10,720 nucleotides of DNA from Candidatus Sulfotelmatobacter sp. (GCA_030049565.1 JASIKQ010000634.1:1-10720); one strand, 5' to 3'; counted from the stretch's first letter, positions 1 to 6,262 are shown. Notes: generated from the letters alone by a model not told the origin. A program made the numbers and translations.

Positions 1-408
1 GCTGCCGTCGATGACTCCGAGCACACCGCGGCCTTGCTGGCTCTCGGCCACGATGATCTCGACGGGATTGGCGGTAGCGCAGAATATGGAAACTACTTCC
101 GGCACATTACGGATCGCGTTCAGGACATTGATCGGGTATGCATTCTGAAGCACCACGACAAACGTATGACCGCAGGCCAATGCCTGCGCGTTGCGGACGG
201 CGATCTCCCGAAGCGCCTGGTCATTCCCCTCGGAGCGGATGAGGCACGCTCCCGAGCTTTCGTTGAAGGCCAGCCCAAACTTGGCTTGAGGCACGGTGGT
301 GGCGAGGGCTTCATAGAGGTCTTCCACCGTTTTGATGAAGTGGGACTGGCCAACGATGACGTTGGCCTCGGCTGGAAACTCCATGCGAACCGCTTTCATC
401 TCGAGCAT
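1..408 (-). CDS. Adenosine-specific kinase family protein (3' end outside window)
   Basis: 136 residues are visible; the frame runs off the left edge without a stop, so the C-terminus is missing (I recall the family as roughly 160-170 aa). The protein matches what I remember of the adenosine-specific kinase family (Pfam Adenosine_kin, PF04008, Pyrobaculum PAE2307 type). The recognisable blocks are [17 protein letters not shown] near residues 19-35, FGLAFNES near 44-51, the IRSEGND block, [14 protein letters not shown] near 92-105, [15 protein letters not shown] and [11 protein letters not shown] at the visible end. The start at 408 is chosen because GGAGG lies 6 nt upstream (415-419 on the plus strand); an in-frame ATG at 399 is an alternative. 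The family is reported to bind adenosine or phosphorylate it, but its physiological role is poorly defined. It is transcribed away from the gene-poor region to its right, and nothing nearby points to a nucleoside pathway. Confidence 0.88.
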   Translation of the reverse strand, partial: MLEMKAVRMEFPAEANVIVGQSHFIKTVEDLYEALATTVPQAKFGLAFNESSGACLIRSEGNDQALREIAVRNAQALACGHTFVVVLQNAYPINVLNAIRNVPEVVSIFCATANPVEIIVAESQQGRGVLGVIDGS

Positions 409-920
409 TGTGTCCCTCCGCCTGACTGAGAGCGTGTGCTTCAAAAATACATTATGAAGGATGACGGCGTGAAAGGTGATGTGCAGGTCCTCTCAGCGGG
501 GCTGAACAATTTTCGCGCTTGGGCCTCGGGGGCTAAGGCCGTCGCAGAAAAGATGGGTTTAGTCGCAGCGTAGGAAGTATGCGTGTGAGAGCTCGTGTCG
601 ACCCTCCGGGACTGGCTCCAGCTTTCCACTTCCACTCGGCCTTGACGTGCCCGGCTATGATATGCCGCCCCTTGCGGCTGGAATCGGACGGTCTTGTTCT
701 GTACCTTCCCGCGGCATTCAGTTCCCACGCACACACACGCGGAAGCGCGGCAAGCGCCTCAATGCGCCAAACTGCCACCCATGACTTTTAACATTTCTCT
801 CACCCTGGTCAGTAATCTCGATCACCAAATCGTGGGCCCCTTGCCGCTGGCTATTTCATCGCTGAATTTTTTCGGGGGACCGGTTTCTTAGCGACTGGTG
901 CGGACACGGTCAGTCGCAAT
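409..920. other. Gene-poor intergenic stretch
   Basis: About 510 bases between the adenosine-specific kinase start and the biotin-carrier remnant. Open frames on both strands are short and have no ribosome-binding site or recognisable motif. The only piece that reads like protein is the 39-codon frame at 454-573. I see no tRNA, rRNA, terminator with a T-run or tandem repeat. The region could hold further decayed coding sequence belonging to the damaged biotin-carrier locus, but I cannot name any. Confidence 0.6.
454..573 (+). CDS. Possible small ORF or gene-fragment remnant (39 codons)
   Basis: ATG at 454 to TAG at 571-573 gives a protein-like sequence without low complexity, including [20 protein letters not shown] near residues 17-36. 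The frame is open slightly further upstream, to a stop at 427-429. No Shine-Dalgarno sequence precedes the ATG. The amphipathic C-terminal half looks more like the end of a real protein than random translation, so it may be a 3' fragment of a lost gene. I do not recognise a family. It could equally be chance. Confidence 0.2.
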   Translation: MKDDGVKGDVQVLSAGLNNFRAWASGAKAVAEKMGLVAA

Positions 921-1294
921 AGGAAGTTCCGGATCGTTATCGACGGAAAGGTCTGCGAAGTTGAGTACGACAACGGCAACGCGGCTGTTTCAGCCTCAGT
1001 AAGCTTGGTCGACCGCGTGCGGTGCTGGTGCTGCCAACGCCGCACCGCCACGGCGAATTGGGGGCATCGAAAATTGACGAAGGGAAGGTGTGCCGCAGCC
1101 CTGTGGCCGGCATCGTGACCAGAATCAATGTGGCGCCTGGGCAGTTCATAAGAAATGGCGAGGTTGTGCTCGTCGCCGAAGCAATGAAGATGGAAAATAA
1201 TCTGACGGCGGCCAGTGCGGCGAAAGTAAGCTCGGTGAAAGCGAAGGTGGGAGACGCGGTGAAGGCGGGGCAGGTCTTGATTGAGTATGAGTAG
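921..1294 (+). pseudogene. Biotin carboxyl carrier (biotinyl-domain) protein, start lost and frameshifted
   Basis: The N-terminal strand of a biotin-carrier subunit is readable from 921 (RKFRIVIDGKVCEVEYD, the block that opens many decarboxylase/carboxylase gamma or BCCP-like subunits). It has no start codon: the bases before it are CAAT then AGGAAG, as if the G of ATG AGG AAG had been lost. The frame then changes by one base within about 990-1060. From GTG 1022 a second frame gives a complete biotinyl domain of about 70 residues: CRSPVAG, the biotinylation motif EAMKMEN (Lys56 of the 90-aa frame) and VKAGQVLIEYE at the end, with TAG at 1292-1294. No Shine-Dalgarno precedes 1022. No carboxyltransferase or biotin carboxylase gene is visible in the window. 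Most likely a decayed gene; sequencing error or expression of the short domain alone from GTG 1022 are alternatives. The biotinyl-domain identity is firm, the pseudogene status less so. Confidence 0.75.
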
Positions 1295-1455
1295 GCCGGC
1301 GCGCTCTTCCTGCAGGATTCTTCCTCCTGGCGGGGGATTGTCAAGGCGCGAGGAGAACGGGTAGTGGCTCGGTTTGATAGGGAAGCGAGCCAAACACGCG
1401 ATTATTGTGGCGCACAGAAGGGGCCACTTCGCGCGGCTCGCCCAGATCCTTCGCT

Positions 1456-1486
1456 GCGCAAAGAACGCTCGCTCAGGATGACATTT
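1456..1486. repeat. Intergenic repeat, copy A
   Basis: A 31-nt unit containing GCAAAG, CGCT and ending GGATGACATTT. It matches copy B at 1617-1647 at 23 or 24 of 31 positions without gaps, in the same orientation, 161 bases apart. It resembles the GC-rich elements ending in GGATGACA that I recall as scattered between genes in Terriglobia genomes; that link is from memory. Confidence 0.6.
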
Positions 1487-1519
1487 ACTATCGGAGATCG
1501 CAAAGTAAGCGCGTCAAAG

Positions 1520-1535
1520 GCGACCGTTCGGTCGC
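1520..1535. repeat. Perfect short palindrome/hairpin
   Basis: GCGACCG, two bases TT, then CGGTCGC: a 7-bp perfect inverted repeat lying between the two repeat copies. There is no T-run on either side, so it is unlikely to be an intrinsic terminator. It may be the core of a larger repetitive element to which the flanking units belong. Confidence 0.55.
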
Positions 1536-1616
1536 TTGCGTTCTCTCTCAGGGCAGGGTCCGCGACCGCAGTGCGGTTCGCCCGGATTTCCCTTCGAGAA
1601 AAGCGCGGCTCCCGTT

Positions 1617-1647
1617 TCGCAAAGGGCGCTTGCTGGGGATGACATCC
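1617..1647. repeat. Intergenic repeat, copy B
   Basis: Second copy of the 31-nt unit (see 1456-1486), in the same orientation and again ending GGATGACAT. It ends 24 bases before the -10-like hexamer of ftsY, so it may overlap that promoter's upstream part. Confidence 0.6.
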
Positions 1648-1670
1648 AAAGTGGACCCACTACCGACGGC

Positions 1671-1676
1671 TATAAT
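1671..1676 (+). promoter_or_regulatory. Candidate -10 element for ftsY
   Basis: A perfect TATAAT hexamer whose last base lies 18 nt before the ftsY ATG, giving a predicted leader of about 11-12 nt that would still contain the AGGA Shine-Dalgarno sequence at 1685-1688. No good -35 hexamer is found at 16-18 bp upstream. Confidence 0.45.
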
Positions 1677-1694
1677 CAATCATCAGGATTTTCC

Positions 1695-2651
1695 ATGATT
1701 CAAACTTTATTCGGCAGCCTCGAAGAAGAAAAAAAACCAGGCTTGCTCGACCGCATGAAGCAGGCGGTCACGCGCACACGCGAAAATCTGGCCGAGCGCA
1801 TCGAAGAAGTCGTTTCCATCGGCAAAGAAATCGATCGCAACACTCTTGACGATCTGGACGCTACGCTGATCGGCGCTGACCTCGGCACCACGACTACGCA
1901 GGAAGTTCTGGGCAAGCTTCGCGATAAAGCGGATCGCAAACAGATCAAAGATGTGCACGAATTGAAGCGGCTGTTGAAAGAAGAGCTGCTGACGATTCTG
2001 AATGCGGCAAACACGCGTCCGGTGCAGAAAGTCGACGGCACGCCGGAAGTGATTCTGGTGGTTGGAGTGAACGGCACAGGAAAGACGACGACGATCGGAA
2101 AGCTGGCGCAGGTTTTTCGATCGAGCGGAAAGGGGGTTTTGCTGTGTGCGGCCGATACATTTCGCGCGGCCGCGATCGAGCAACTGGAAATCTGGGGTCA
2201 GCGCACCGGCACAGAAGTGATCAAGACCAAGCCCGGAGGCGATCCGGCGGCCGTATTGTTTGACGCGTTGCAGGCGGCGACGGCGCGCAAGACCGATTAC
2301 GTGATCGTCGATACCGCCGGCCGCTTGCATACAAAAAGCAGTTTGATGGCGGAATTGGAAAAGATGCGGCGCACGGCGCAGCGCATCATTCCGGGTGCGC
2401 CGCATGAAACTCTGCTTGTAATGGACGCCACGACAGGTCAGAATGGCTTGCAGCAGGCGCGGCTGTTCACGCAGTCGGCGGGCGTGACCGGCATCGTCCT
2501 TACGAAACTCGACGGTACGGCAAAGGGCGGTGTCGTAGTTGCTATTTCGCGGGAGCTGGGGCTCCCGGTACGATTCGTGGGAGTGGGCGAGAAAGTAGGG
2601 GACTTGCTGCCGTTCGATCCAAAAGAATTTGTCGATTCCCTGTTCGAATAG
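1695..2651 (+). CDS. ftsY: Signal recognition particle receptor FtsY
   Basis: 318-aa SRP receptor GTPase. It docks SRP-ribosome complexes at the inner membrane, where paired GTP hydrolysis with Ffh hands nascent membrane proteins to the translocon. The N domain is a helical bundle (about 10-105). The NG GTPase core shows the P-loop GVNGTGKTT (124-132), [11 protein letters not shown] (154-164), DTAGR (206-210) and the base-specificity motif TKLDG (270-274), followed by GTAKGG and the closing GVGEK...DLLPFDP block. The short charged N-terminus lacks the long acidic A domain of E. coli FtsY. The start at 1695 is preferred over the frame's upstream starts (open from 1536) because AGGA lies 6 nt before it, the family's N-terminus begins here, and the upstream translation is repeat DNA. 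It is probably co-transcribed with the small gene at 2661. Confidence 0.97.
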   Translation: MIQTLFGSLEEEKKPGLLDRMKQAVTRTRENLAERIEEVVSIGKEIDRNTLDDLDATLIGADLGTTTTQEVLGKLRDKADRKQIKDVHELKRLLKEELLTILNAANTRPVQKVDGTPEVILVVGVNGTGKTTTIGKLAQVFRSSGKGVLLCAADTFRAAAIEQLEIWGQRTGTEVIKTKPGGDPAAVLFDALQAATARKTDYVIVDTAGRLHTKSSLMAELEKMRRTAQRIIPGAPHETLLVMDATTGQNGLQQARLFTQSAGVTGIVLTKLDGTAKGGVVVAISRELGLPVRFVGVGEKVGDLLPFDPKEFVDSLFE

Positions 2652-2660
2652 GAGTTGTTT

Positions 2661-2870
2661 ATGCGCGGAAGTGGCGGCAAGCATTCTCGCTGGAAATCGC
2701 TCGTGGAGTTTGTTCGCCGCCGTTTCGGCAAAAAGCCGCCGCCCTCGCCCGCCGATCCCTATGCCTATGTGATGGCGCCACTGAAACATGGCCCGAAAGG
2801 CCGCAGCGGCGCGGCTGTGGCTGAGATCGAAGATGACTCGCCCCGTACATACTCACCGCGTCGCTACTAA
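2661..2870 (+). CDS. Small basic protein downstream of ftsY (hypothetical)
   Basis: 69-aa protein starting 9 bp after the ftsY stop. ATG 2661 has AGGAG at 2650-2654 with a 6-nt gap; the Shine-Dalgarno overlaps the ftsY stop codon, suggesting coupled translation. The N-terminal third is strongly basic and could form an amphipathic helix ([16 protein letters not shown], near 12-27), followed by a Pro-rich turn and [20 protein letters not shown] (about 34-53). The C-terminus is acidic, then Arg/Tyr-rich. No signal peptide, membrane segment or known domain is visible. I have a weak memory of similar short proteins in Acidobacteria but cannot give a function. Position and charge would fit a nucleic-acid- or membrane-surface-binding protein, which is speculation. 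Confidence 0.7.
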   Translation: MRGSGGKHSRWKSLVEFVRRRFGKKPPPSPADPYAYVMAPLKHGPKGRSGAAVAEIEDDSPRTYSPRRY

Positions 2871-2888
2871 CGCGTCATCCGGACGACA

Positions 2889-3467
2889 TCAGAAACCTAA
2901 CACTATTCCGGTTGAGATTCTGACGTTGTTGCTCTGGCTGAACGATGGGCCGTTGTTAATTCCCGGGAAATCGTAATACAGCCAGTCGGCTTGAAACAGG
3001 CGAAACCTAATCGATCTTTTCAGGCGGTAATCCATGCCGCCGCCGATCAGTGCGGCGAATCCATTCTGCGAGACGGCAGCTGAAAGGCCCAAAGAGGAAC
3101 CCGCACTGGCGTGGGCGCCTCCGATGAGCGCGTGGACAAATGGAGTAACCCTCCCCCTGGATCGCAAAGTAACCACTGGCCCGGCCGTATAGCTGTAAAA
3201 GCGTGCGTTAAGGCCGTTGAACGTGGCGTAGCCAGCGCCAAAGTCCGCGGCAATCCCCAGGTGCTTGCCGAACTTGTACGCGATCGAAGCATTGAAGCCG
3301 TTAAAACTCTCACCCGTCTGAGCCAGGCTGCCTGAAATCGTACTGGGAGCGGTGCTCCCGCCGAGATACTCATATTGATAACCGGCAAATATTTGTGCCT
3401 TTTGATCCTGTGCCATCAAGGGAAGTGAGAAAAGGCCCAAAAGCATGAGCACAACCAACTTCTTCAT
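2889..3467 (-). CDS. Small outer-membrane beta-barrel protein
   Basis: 192 aa, 18 bp convergent to the small gene at 2661-2870. A typical signal peptide (KK, hydrophobic 4-18, probable cleavage after Ala19 in LMAQD) leads into alternating hydrophobic/polar strands: IFAGYQYEY (26-34), FNASIAYKFGKHLGIAADFGAGY (about 58-80), the YTAGPVVT strand (93-100) and the GGGMDYRL strand (142-149). The terminal strand VRISTGIVLGF ends in Phe, the BAM recognition signature. Size and pattern fit the 8-stranded OmpA-like/OmpW-like barrel superfamily (PF13505 type) without a peptidoglycan-binding domain. The start is supported by GAGGAG 5 nt upstream (3473-3478). The ligand or role is unknown; it could be an adhesin-like or structural porin-fold protein. 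An inverted repeat lies in its upstream region (3514-3542). Confidence 0.85.
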   Translation of the reverse strand: MKKLVVLMLLGLFSLPLMAQDQKAQIFAGYQYEYLGGSTAPSTISGSLAQTGESFNGFNASIAYKFGKHLGIAADFGAGYATFNGLNARFYSYTAGPVVTLRSRGRVTPFVHALIGGAHASAGSSLGLSAAVSQNGFAALIGGGMDYRLKRSIRFRLFQADWLYYDFPGINNGPSFSQSNNVRISTGIVLGF

Positions 3468-3513
3468 GTTTTCTCCTCGTCGAATACGGACTTAATTCGC
3501 CCCGATAGCCGCG

Positions 3514-3542
3514 GCCGGCAGCGAGAACAAATCACTGCCGGC
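3514..3542. repeat. 8-bp inverted repeat upstream of the beta-barrel gene
   Basis: GCCGGCAG and CTGCCGGC, perfect 8-bp arms separated by 13 bases, 47 bp upstream of the beta-barrel start and about 150 bp from ribD. It could be a hairpin in the leader RNA of the minus-strand gene or a regulator site between the divergent genes. No adjacent T-run supports a terminator. Confidence 0.5.
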
Positions 3543-3589
3543 ATCACACCCGAGATAAAACAATAATCGAATCGTAGCACTGATTAGGA

Positions 3590-3603
3590 CGCTGTTTACA
3601 GCG
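3590..3603. repeat. Short hairpin in the beta-barrel/ribD divergent region
   Basis: CGCTGT, TT, ACAGCG: perfect 6-bp arms. It lies 86 bp before ribD. I looked for the conserved FMN riboswitch (RFN) blocks between 3468 and 3689 and do not see them. Confidence 0.35.
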
Positions 3604-3689
3604 ATGCCGTCTCCGAAATCAAGAAAGTAAATTCCGCTCGTCCTGATGGAGGCAAGGTCTGAGGCCCTCACCGTGATAGATTTTCCTGA

Positions 3690-4847
3690 ATGTCTGATCC
3701 CGTCACCGACGAGCAGTTTCTGCGCCGCGCGCTCGATCTGGCGCGGCAGGGTTTCGGATTGGCTGCACCCAATCCTCACGTCGGCGCGGTCATTGTCGAT
3801 GCGCAAGGCAATGTCGCTGGCACTGGCTTCTACATCCATGACCGAATCAAACATGCTGAAATCCTTGCGCTGGAAGAGGCTGGCGAAAGAGCACGCGGTG
3901 GCACGCTTTATATCAACCTCGAACCCCATGCTCATCAAGGCCGCACGCCACCCTGCACCGATGCCATTATTCGTGCAGGAATTCGCCGCGTGGTCGCCTG
4001 CATGGCGGATCCCAATCCGAAGGTGAGCGGACGGGGATTCGAACAATTGCGCGCGGCCGGAATTCAAGTTGAGGTTGGACAGCTCGAAACCCAGGCCCGG
4101 CACGTGAACGAAGCCTTCGCCCGCTACATTCGCCATGGCGTTCCGTTGGTAACGCTGAAGGTGGCAATGTCACTGGACGGGAAAATTGCCCCGCAGCCAT
4201 CGGCCGCCACCCAACGCGTGCCCGGAATACCCCCCGGCGGATGGATTACCGGCAAGGCCGCTCGTGCCCATGTGCAGCGACAACGGCACGAAAGCGATGC
4301 AATCATGGTGGGGATCGGGACGATTCTGGCTGACGATCCCCTGCTCACCGATCGCAGTGGCCAACCGAGGCGCCGTCCGCTATTGCGGGTGATTCTGGAT
4401 TCGCGTTTGCGGCTGCCACTGAGTTCGCGCCTGGTGCAGAGCCTGGCGAGTGAAATTGGTAATAAAGATGACGTGCTGGTTTTCTGCTCTGCCGGCAACG
4501 AGAAAAAAAACGAATTGGAATCTCGCGGCGTTCGCGTGGAGCAACTCCCGCACGCGGCTGACGGCCGGCCCGATATTCTCTCGGTCTTGCGCCGCCTCGG
4601 CGAACTGGAAATCACCAGCGTGATGATCGAGGGCGGAGCGACAGTGAATGCCGCCGCGCTTGCCTCCGGCGTGGTCGACAAACTTTTTCTTTATTACGCG
4701 CCGGCAATTTTGGGTGAAAGCGCGATCCCATTCGCCGGGGACTCGAGTTTTGTCCAGCACAGCCGGAGGCTGAAGGATATTCGTTGGCACCGCCTCGGAG
4801 AGGATGTGGCGATCGAAGGATATTTGCGCGATCCCTACAGCGAATAA
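3690..4847 (+). CDS. ribD: Bifunctional riboflavin biosynthesis deaminase/reductase RibD
   Basis: 385 aa, the normal length for two-domain RibD. The N-terminal domain (about 5-150) deaminates diaminohydroxyphosphoribosylaminopyrimidine; the C-terminal DHFR-like domain (about 153-382) reduces the ribosyl side chain with NADPH. Visible motifs are NPHVGAVIV (28-36), catalytic HAE (55-57), GRTPPC with Cys89, and in the reductase VTLKVAMSLDGKIA (154-167), WITG (185-188), DAIMVGIGTILADDP (203-217) and the MIEGGATVNAA block (312-322). The first zinc cysteine of the usual EPC-x-H-x-GRTPPC motif is His80 here (EPHAHQGRTPPC), two base changes away from any Cys codon. The second zinc cysteine is retained. 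The start has a poor Shine-Dalgarno; TAGATT at 3677-3682 could be a -10 giving a nearly leaderless mRNA. It heads a ribD-ribE unit. Confidence 0.95.
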   Translation: MSDPVTDEQFLRRALDLARQGFGLAAPNPHVGAVIVDAQGNVAGTGFYIHDRIKHAEILALEEAGERARGGTLYINLEPHAHQGRTPPCTDAIIRAGIRRVVACMADPNPKVSGRGFEQLRAAGIQVEVGQLETQARHVNEAFARYIRHGVPLVTLKVAMSLDGKIAPQPSAATQRVPGIPPGGWITGKAARAHVQRQRHESDAIMVGIGTILADDPLLTDRSGQPRRRPLLRVILDSRLRLPLSSRLVQSLASEIGNKDDVLVFCSAGNEKKNELESRGVRVEQLPHAADGRPDILSVLRRLGELEITSVMIEGGATVNAAALASGVVDKLFLYYAPAILGESAIPFAGDSSFVQHSRRLKDIRWHRLGEDVAIEGYLRDPYSE

Positions 4848-4945
4848 CTTGTCCCGAAGATAAACCTACGCGGAACAAATTAAGGTTTGTCATCTGCGTG
4901 CCCCGTGTCTCCATGATGGATTATGATGTTCCGTCGAGGCCAAGT
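4848..4945 (+). other. ribD-ribE intercistronic region
   Basis: 98 bp. It holds a weak stem of AAACCT (4862-4867) with AGGTTT (4883-4888), extended by GAT/ATC across a small bulge, and no T-run. TATGAT at 4922-4927 resembles a -10 but has no matching -35 at 16-18 bp. GAGG at 4936-4939 is the ribE Shine-Dalgarno. Co-transcription with ribD is likely; an internal promoter cannot be excluded. Confidence 0.4.
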
Positions 4946-5590
4946 ATGTTCACCGGAATCATTGAAGAAGTCGGCCGTGTTGCTCGCATCGAACAGCTCG
5001 GCGAAACTCGCCGCATCACGATCGCCGCAACGAATGCGCCGAAAGAGTTGACAAACGGCCAGAGCATTGCGGTCAGCGGCGTTTGCCTGACGGCGCTCGA
5101 CATCAAGCCGGGCTCGTTCTGCGCCGATCTTGCCCCCGAAACATGGCTGCGCACCTCTTTCTCACGCATGCATGAGGGCGCGCTGGTCAACCTTGAACTG
5201 CCCATGAAGGCCGATGGCCGCTTTGGCGGCCACATCGTTCAAGGACACGTCGACGGCGTGGGCAGATTCATTGCCCTTGAGCGCATCGCAGACTCGGAAA
5301 ATTTCTGGCTGCGGATCGAATTGCCAAGCGAGATCGAAAAATACACAGTCTTCAAGGGATCCATCTCGATTGAAGGCATCAGCCTCACCGTTGCCAAGCT
5401 GGAAGGAATGTTATGCACGATCGCCATCATCCCGCACACTGTAGAGATGACGAATCTAAATTCGCTCAAGCCAGGCAACCCCGTAAATCTTGAGGCCGAT
5501 TTGATTGCCAAGTACGTCGAAAAAATGATGAGCCGCGAGGAGAACGACAGTTCGCTCAGCGTGGATGAATTGGTGCAGCAGGGGTTTTAA
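4946..5590 (+). CDS. ribE: Riboflavin synthase (alpha subunit)
   Basis: 214 aa. It catalyses the dismutation of two 6,7-dimethyl-8-ribityllumazine molecules to riboflavin and a pyrimidine that is recycled; the usual enzyme is a homotrimer. Two internally similar lumazine-binding barrels are visible: the first opens with the diagnostic MFTGIIEEVG (1-10) and contains the SGVCLTA block (44-50), the second starts around GGHIVQGHVDGVG (94-106) and contains SIEGISLTV (141-149). The C-terminal helix (about 183-196) matches the trimerisation helix. The Phe in MFTG and the central His residues expected for the active site are present. The start at 4946 is set by the invariant MFTG and by GAGG 6 nt upstream; the frame is open to 4784 but that would overlap ribD. 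The last 35 bases overlap the 3' end of lspA on the other strand. Some nomenclatures call this gene ribC. Confidence 0.96.
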   Translation: MFTGIIEEVGRVARIEQLGETRRITIAATNAPKELTNGQSIAVSGVCLTALDIKPGSFCADLAPETWLRTSFSRMHEGALVNLELPMKADGRFGGHIVQGHVDGVGRFIALERIADSENFWLRIELPSEIEKYTVFKGSISIEGISLTVAKLEGMLCTIAIIPHTVEMTNLNSLKPGNPVNLEADLIAKYVEKMMSREENDSSLSVDELVQQGF

Positions 5591-6095
5591 CCGGGTTTTC
5601 GTTCCCGTGGTGTGACTTCACAAAAATGATCTCCAGCACCAGCAGGCATGCACCGATGACAATTGCGCTGTCTGCCAGGTTGAACACCGGCCACTGATAT
5701 CGCTTCACATAAAAAAGTAAAAAATCGACCACACGCCCGCGTGCCACGCGATCCCATAGATTTCCGATCGCTCCTCCCATAATGAGCGCCAAGCCAATGC
5801 CGGTGGCAATGTGGGCGTGGTGATTTTTCCAGAGCAGCACTGAAACCACGATCAGGGCGATTACTGAAAATGCGATCAGCAGCCCTGTCTTCCACGGCGT
5901 GATCGAGTCGGCGAAAAGGCTGAAGGCCGCGCCGGTGTTCTCCGTGTGCGTGAGGCGAAAGAAACCGGGAATAATCTGAATGTGGTGGTAAAGCCCGATG
6001 CGGCGCGCCACGATGTGCTTGGTCCAGCGGTCGAGCAAGACTACAGCCAGAGCAATAGTCAGATAGAAAATGCGCGCGGAGTTCTTACTCATCAT
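5556..6095 (-). CDS. lspA: Lipoprotein signal peptidase (signal peptidase II)
   Basis: 179-aa inner-membrane aspartic protease that cleaves the signal peptide of diacylglyceryl-modified prolipoproteins. Four hydrophobic segments are visible at about 9-28, 69-88, 95-112 and 138-158. Family motifs are LLDRWTK (20-26), ENTGAAFS (52-59), GGAIGNLWDRVARGRVVDF (107-125) and FNLADSAI (138-145); the catalytic pair is Asp124 and Asp142. The hydrophilic tail after 160 (His/Asn then Pro-rich) is longer than in E. coli. Its last 11 codons and stop overlap the end of ribE convergently. Two tandem ATGs (6095, 6092) are possible starts; no Shine-Dalgarno is evident before either. The region directly upstream carries repeated AGGCCAGT half-sites (6104-6136) that may control it. 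Confidence 0.96.
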   Translation of the reverse strand: MMSKNSARIFYLTIALAVVLLDRWTKHIVARRIGLYHHIQIIPGFFRLTHTENTGAAFSLFADSITPWKTGLLIAFSVIALIVVSVLLWKNHHAHIATGIGLALIMGGAIGNLWDRVARGRVVDFLLFYVKRYQWPVFNLADSAIVIGACLLVLEIIFVKSHHGNENPVKTPAAPIHPR

Positions 6096-6103
6096 CGGGC
6101 TTT

Positions 6104-6136
6104 AGGCCAGTCGTTCCTTAGGCCAGTCACTGGCCT
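6104..6136. promoter_or_regulatory. Operator-like array of AGGCCAGT half-sites
   Basis: AGGCCAGT occurs at 6104-6111 and again at 6120-6127, in the same orientation and 16 bp apart; the second copy is followed after one base by its exact inverse ACTGGCCT (6129-6136), forming a 17-bp palindrome. The array sits 9-41 bp upstream of the lspA start, where a promoter would lie, and 127 bp before the kinase gene. It could bind a dimeric regulator, or be a hairpin or a small local duplication. Confidence 0.45.
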
Positions 6137-6222
6137 CAAACGGCTTCGGATACTTTCAGGATAACGCGTGCTGCGGAGTTGTGGAGAATCCAGGGATCAC
6201 TGTGTCCACCCCTCGGGCTTTG

Positions 6223-6251
6223 TTGACTTAGTTCGATATCCCACCTACCAT
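6223..6251 (+). promoter_or_regulatory. Sigma-70-like promoter of the kinase gene
   Basis: TTGACT (6223-6228), exactly 17 bp, then TACCAT (6246-6251): 5/6 and 4/6 matches to consensus with the optimal spacer. The predicted start of transcription, about 6258, would leave only about five bases before the ATG at 6263. The absence of a Shine-Dalgarno before that ATG fits a leaderless or near-leaderless mRNA. Confidence 0.55.
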
Positions 6252-6262
6252 GGCGCGTCAGC

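Larger units (their letters stand above)
1295..1694. other. Intergenic region with repeats upstream of ftsY
   Basis: 400 bases without a credible gene. The frames open here come from repetitive GC-rich sequence. It contains two diverged copies of a 31-nt unit (1456-1486 and 1617-1647), a short perfect hairpin between them (1520-1535) and a -10-like hexamer just before ftsY (1671-1676). Confidence 0.7.

Noticed and set aside
1055..1075. Programmed -1 frameshift site in the biotin-carrier gene (run of five G near 1064)
   Set aside because: No proper slippery heptamer in the upstream frame, no clear downstream structure, and the start codon is also missing, so decay or sequence error is simpler.
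851..1393. 180-codon minus-strand frame over the biotin-carrier remnant
   Set aside because: The plus strand clearly encodes a biotinyl domain with EAMKMEN; the antisense frame has no features.
1707..2789. 360-codon open frame antisense to ftsY
   Set aside because: It mirrors a confidently identified gene on the other strand, has no recognisable motif and no Shine-Dalgarno, and is rich in His/Arg/Gln as expected for antisense of GC-rich coding DNA.
3543..3689. FMN riboswitch upstream of ribD
   Set aside because: None of the conserved RFN blocks or the expected multi-helix layout is present, and the gap to ribD is short.
3492..4136. 214-codon minus-strand frame covering the ribD 5' part and the divergent gap
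   Set aside because: Most of it is antisense to the conserved RibD deaminase domain; no signal peptide, motif or start signal.
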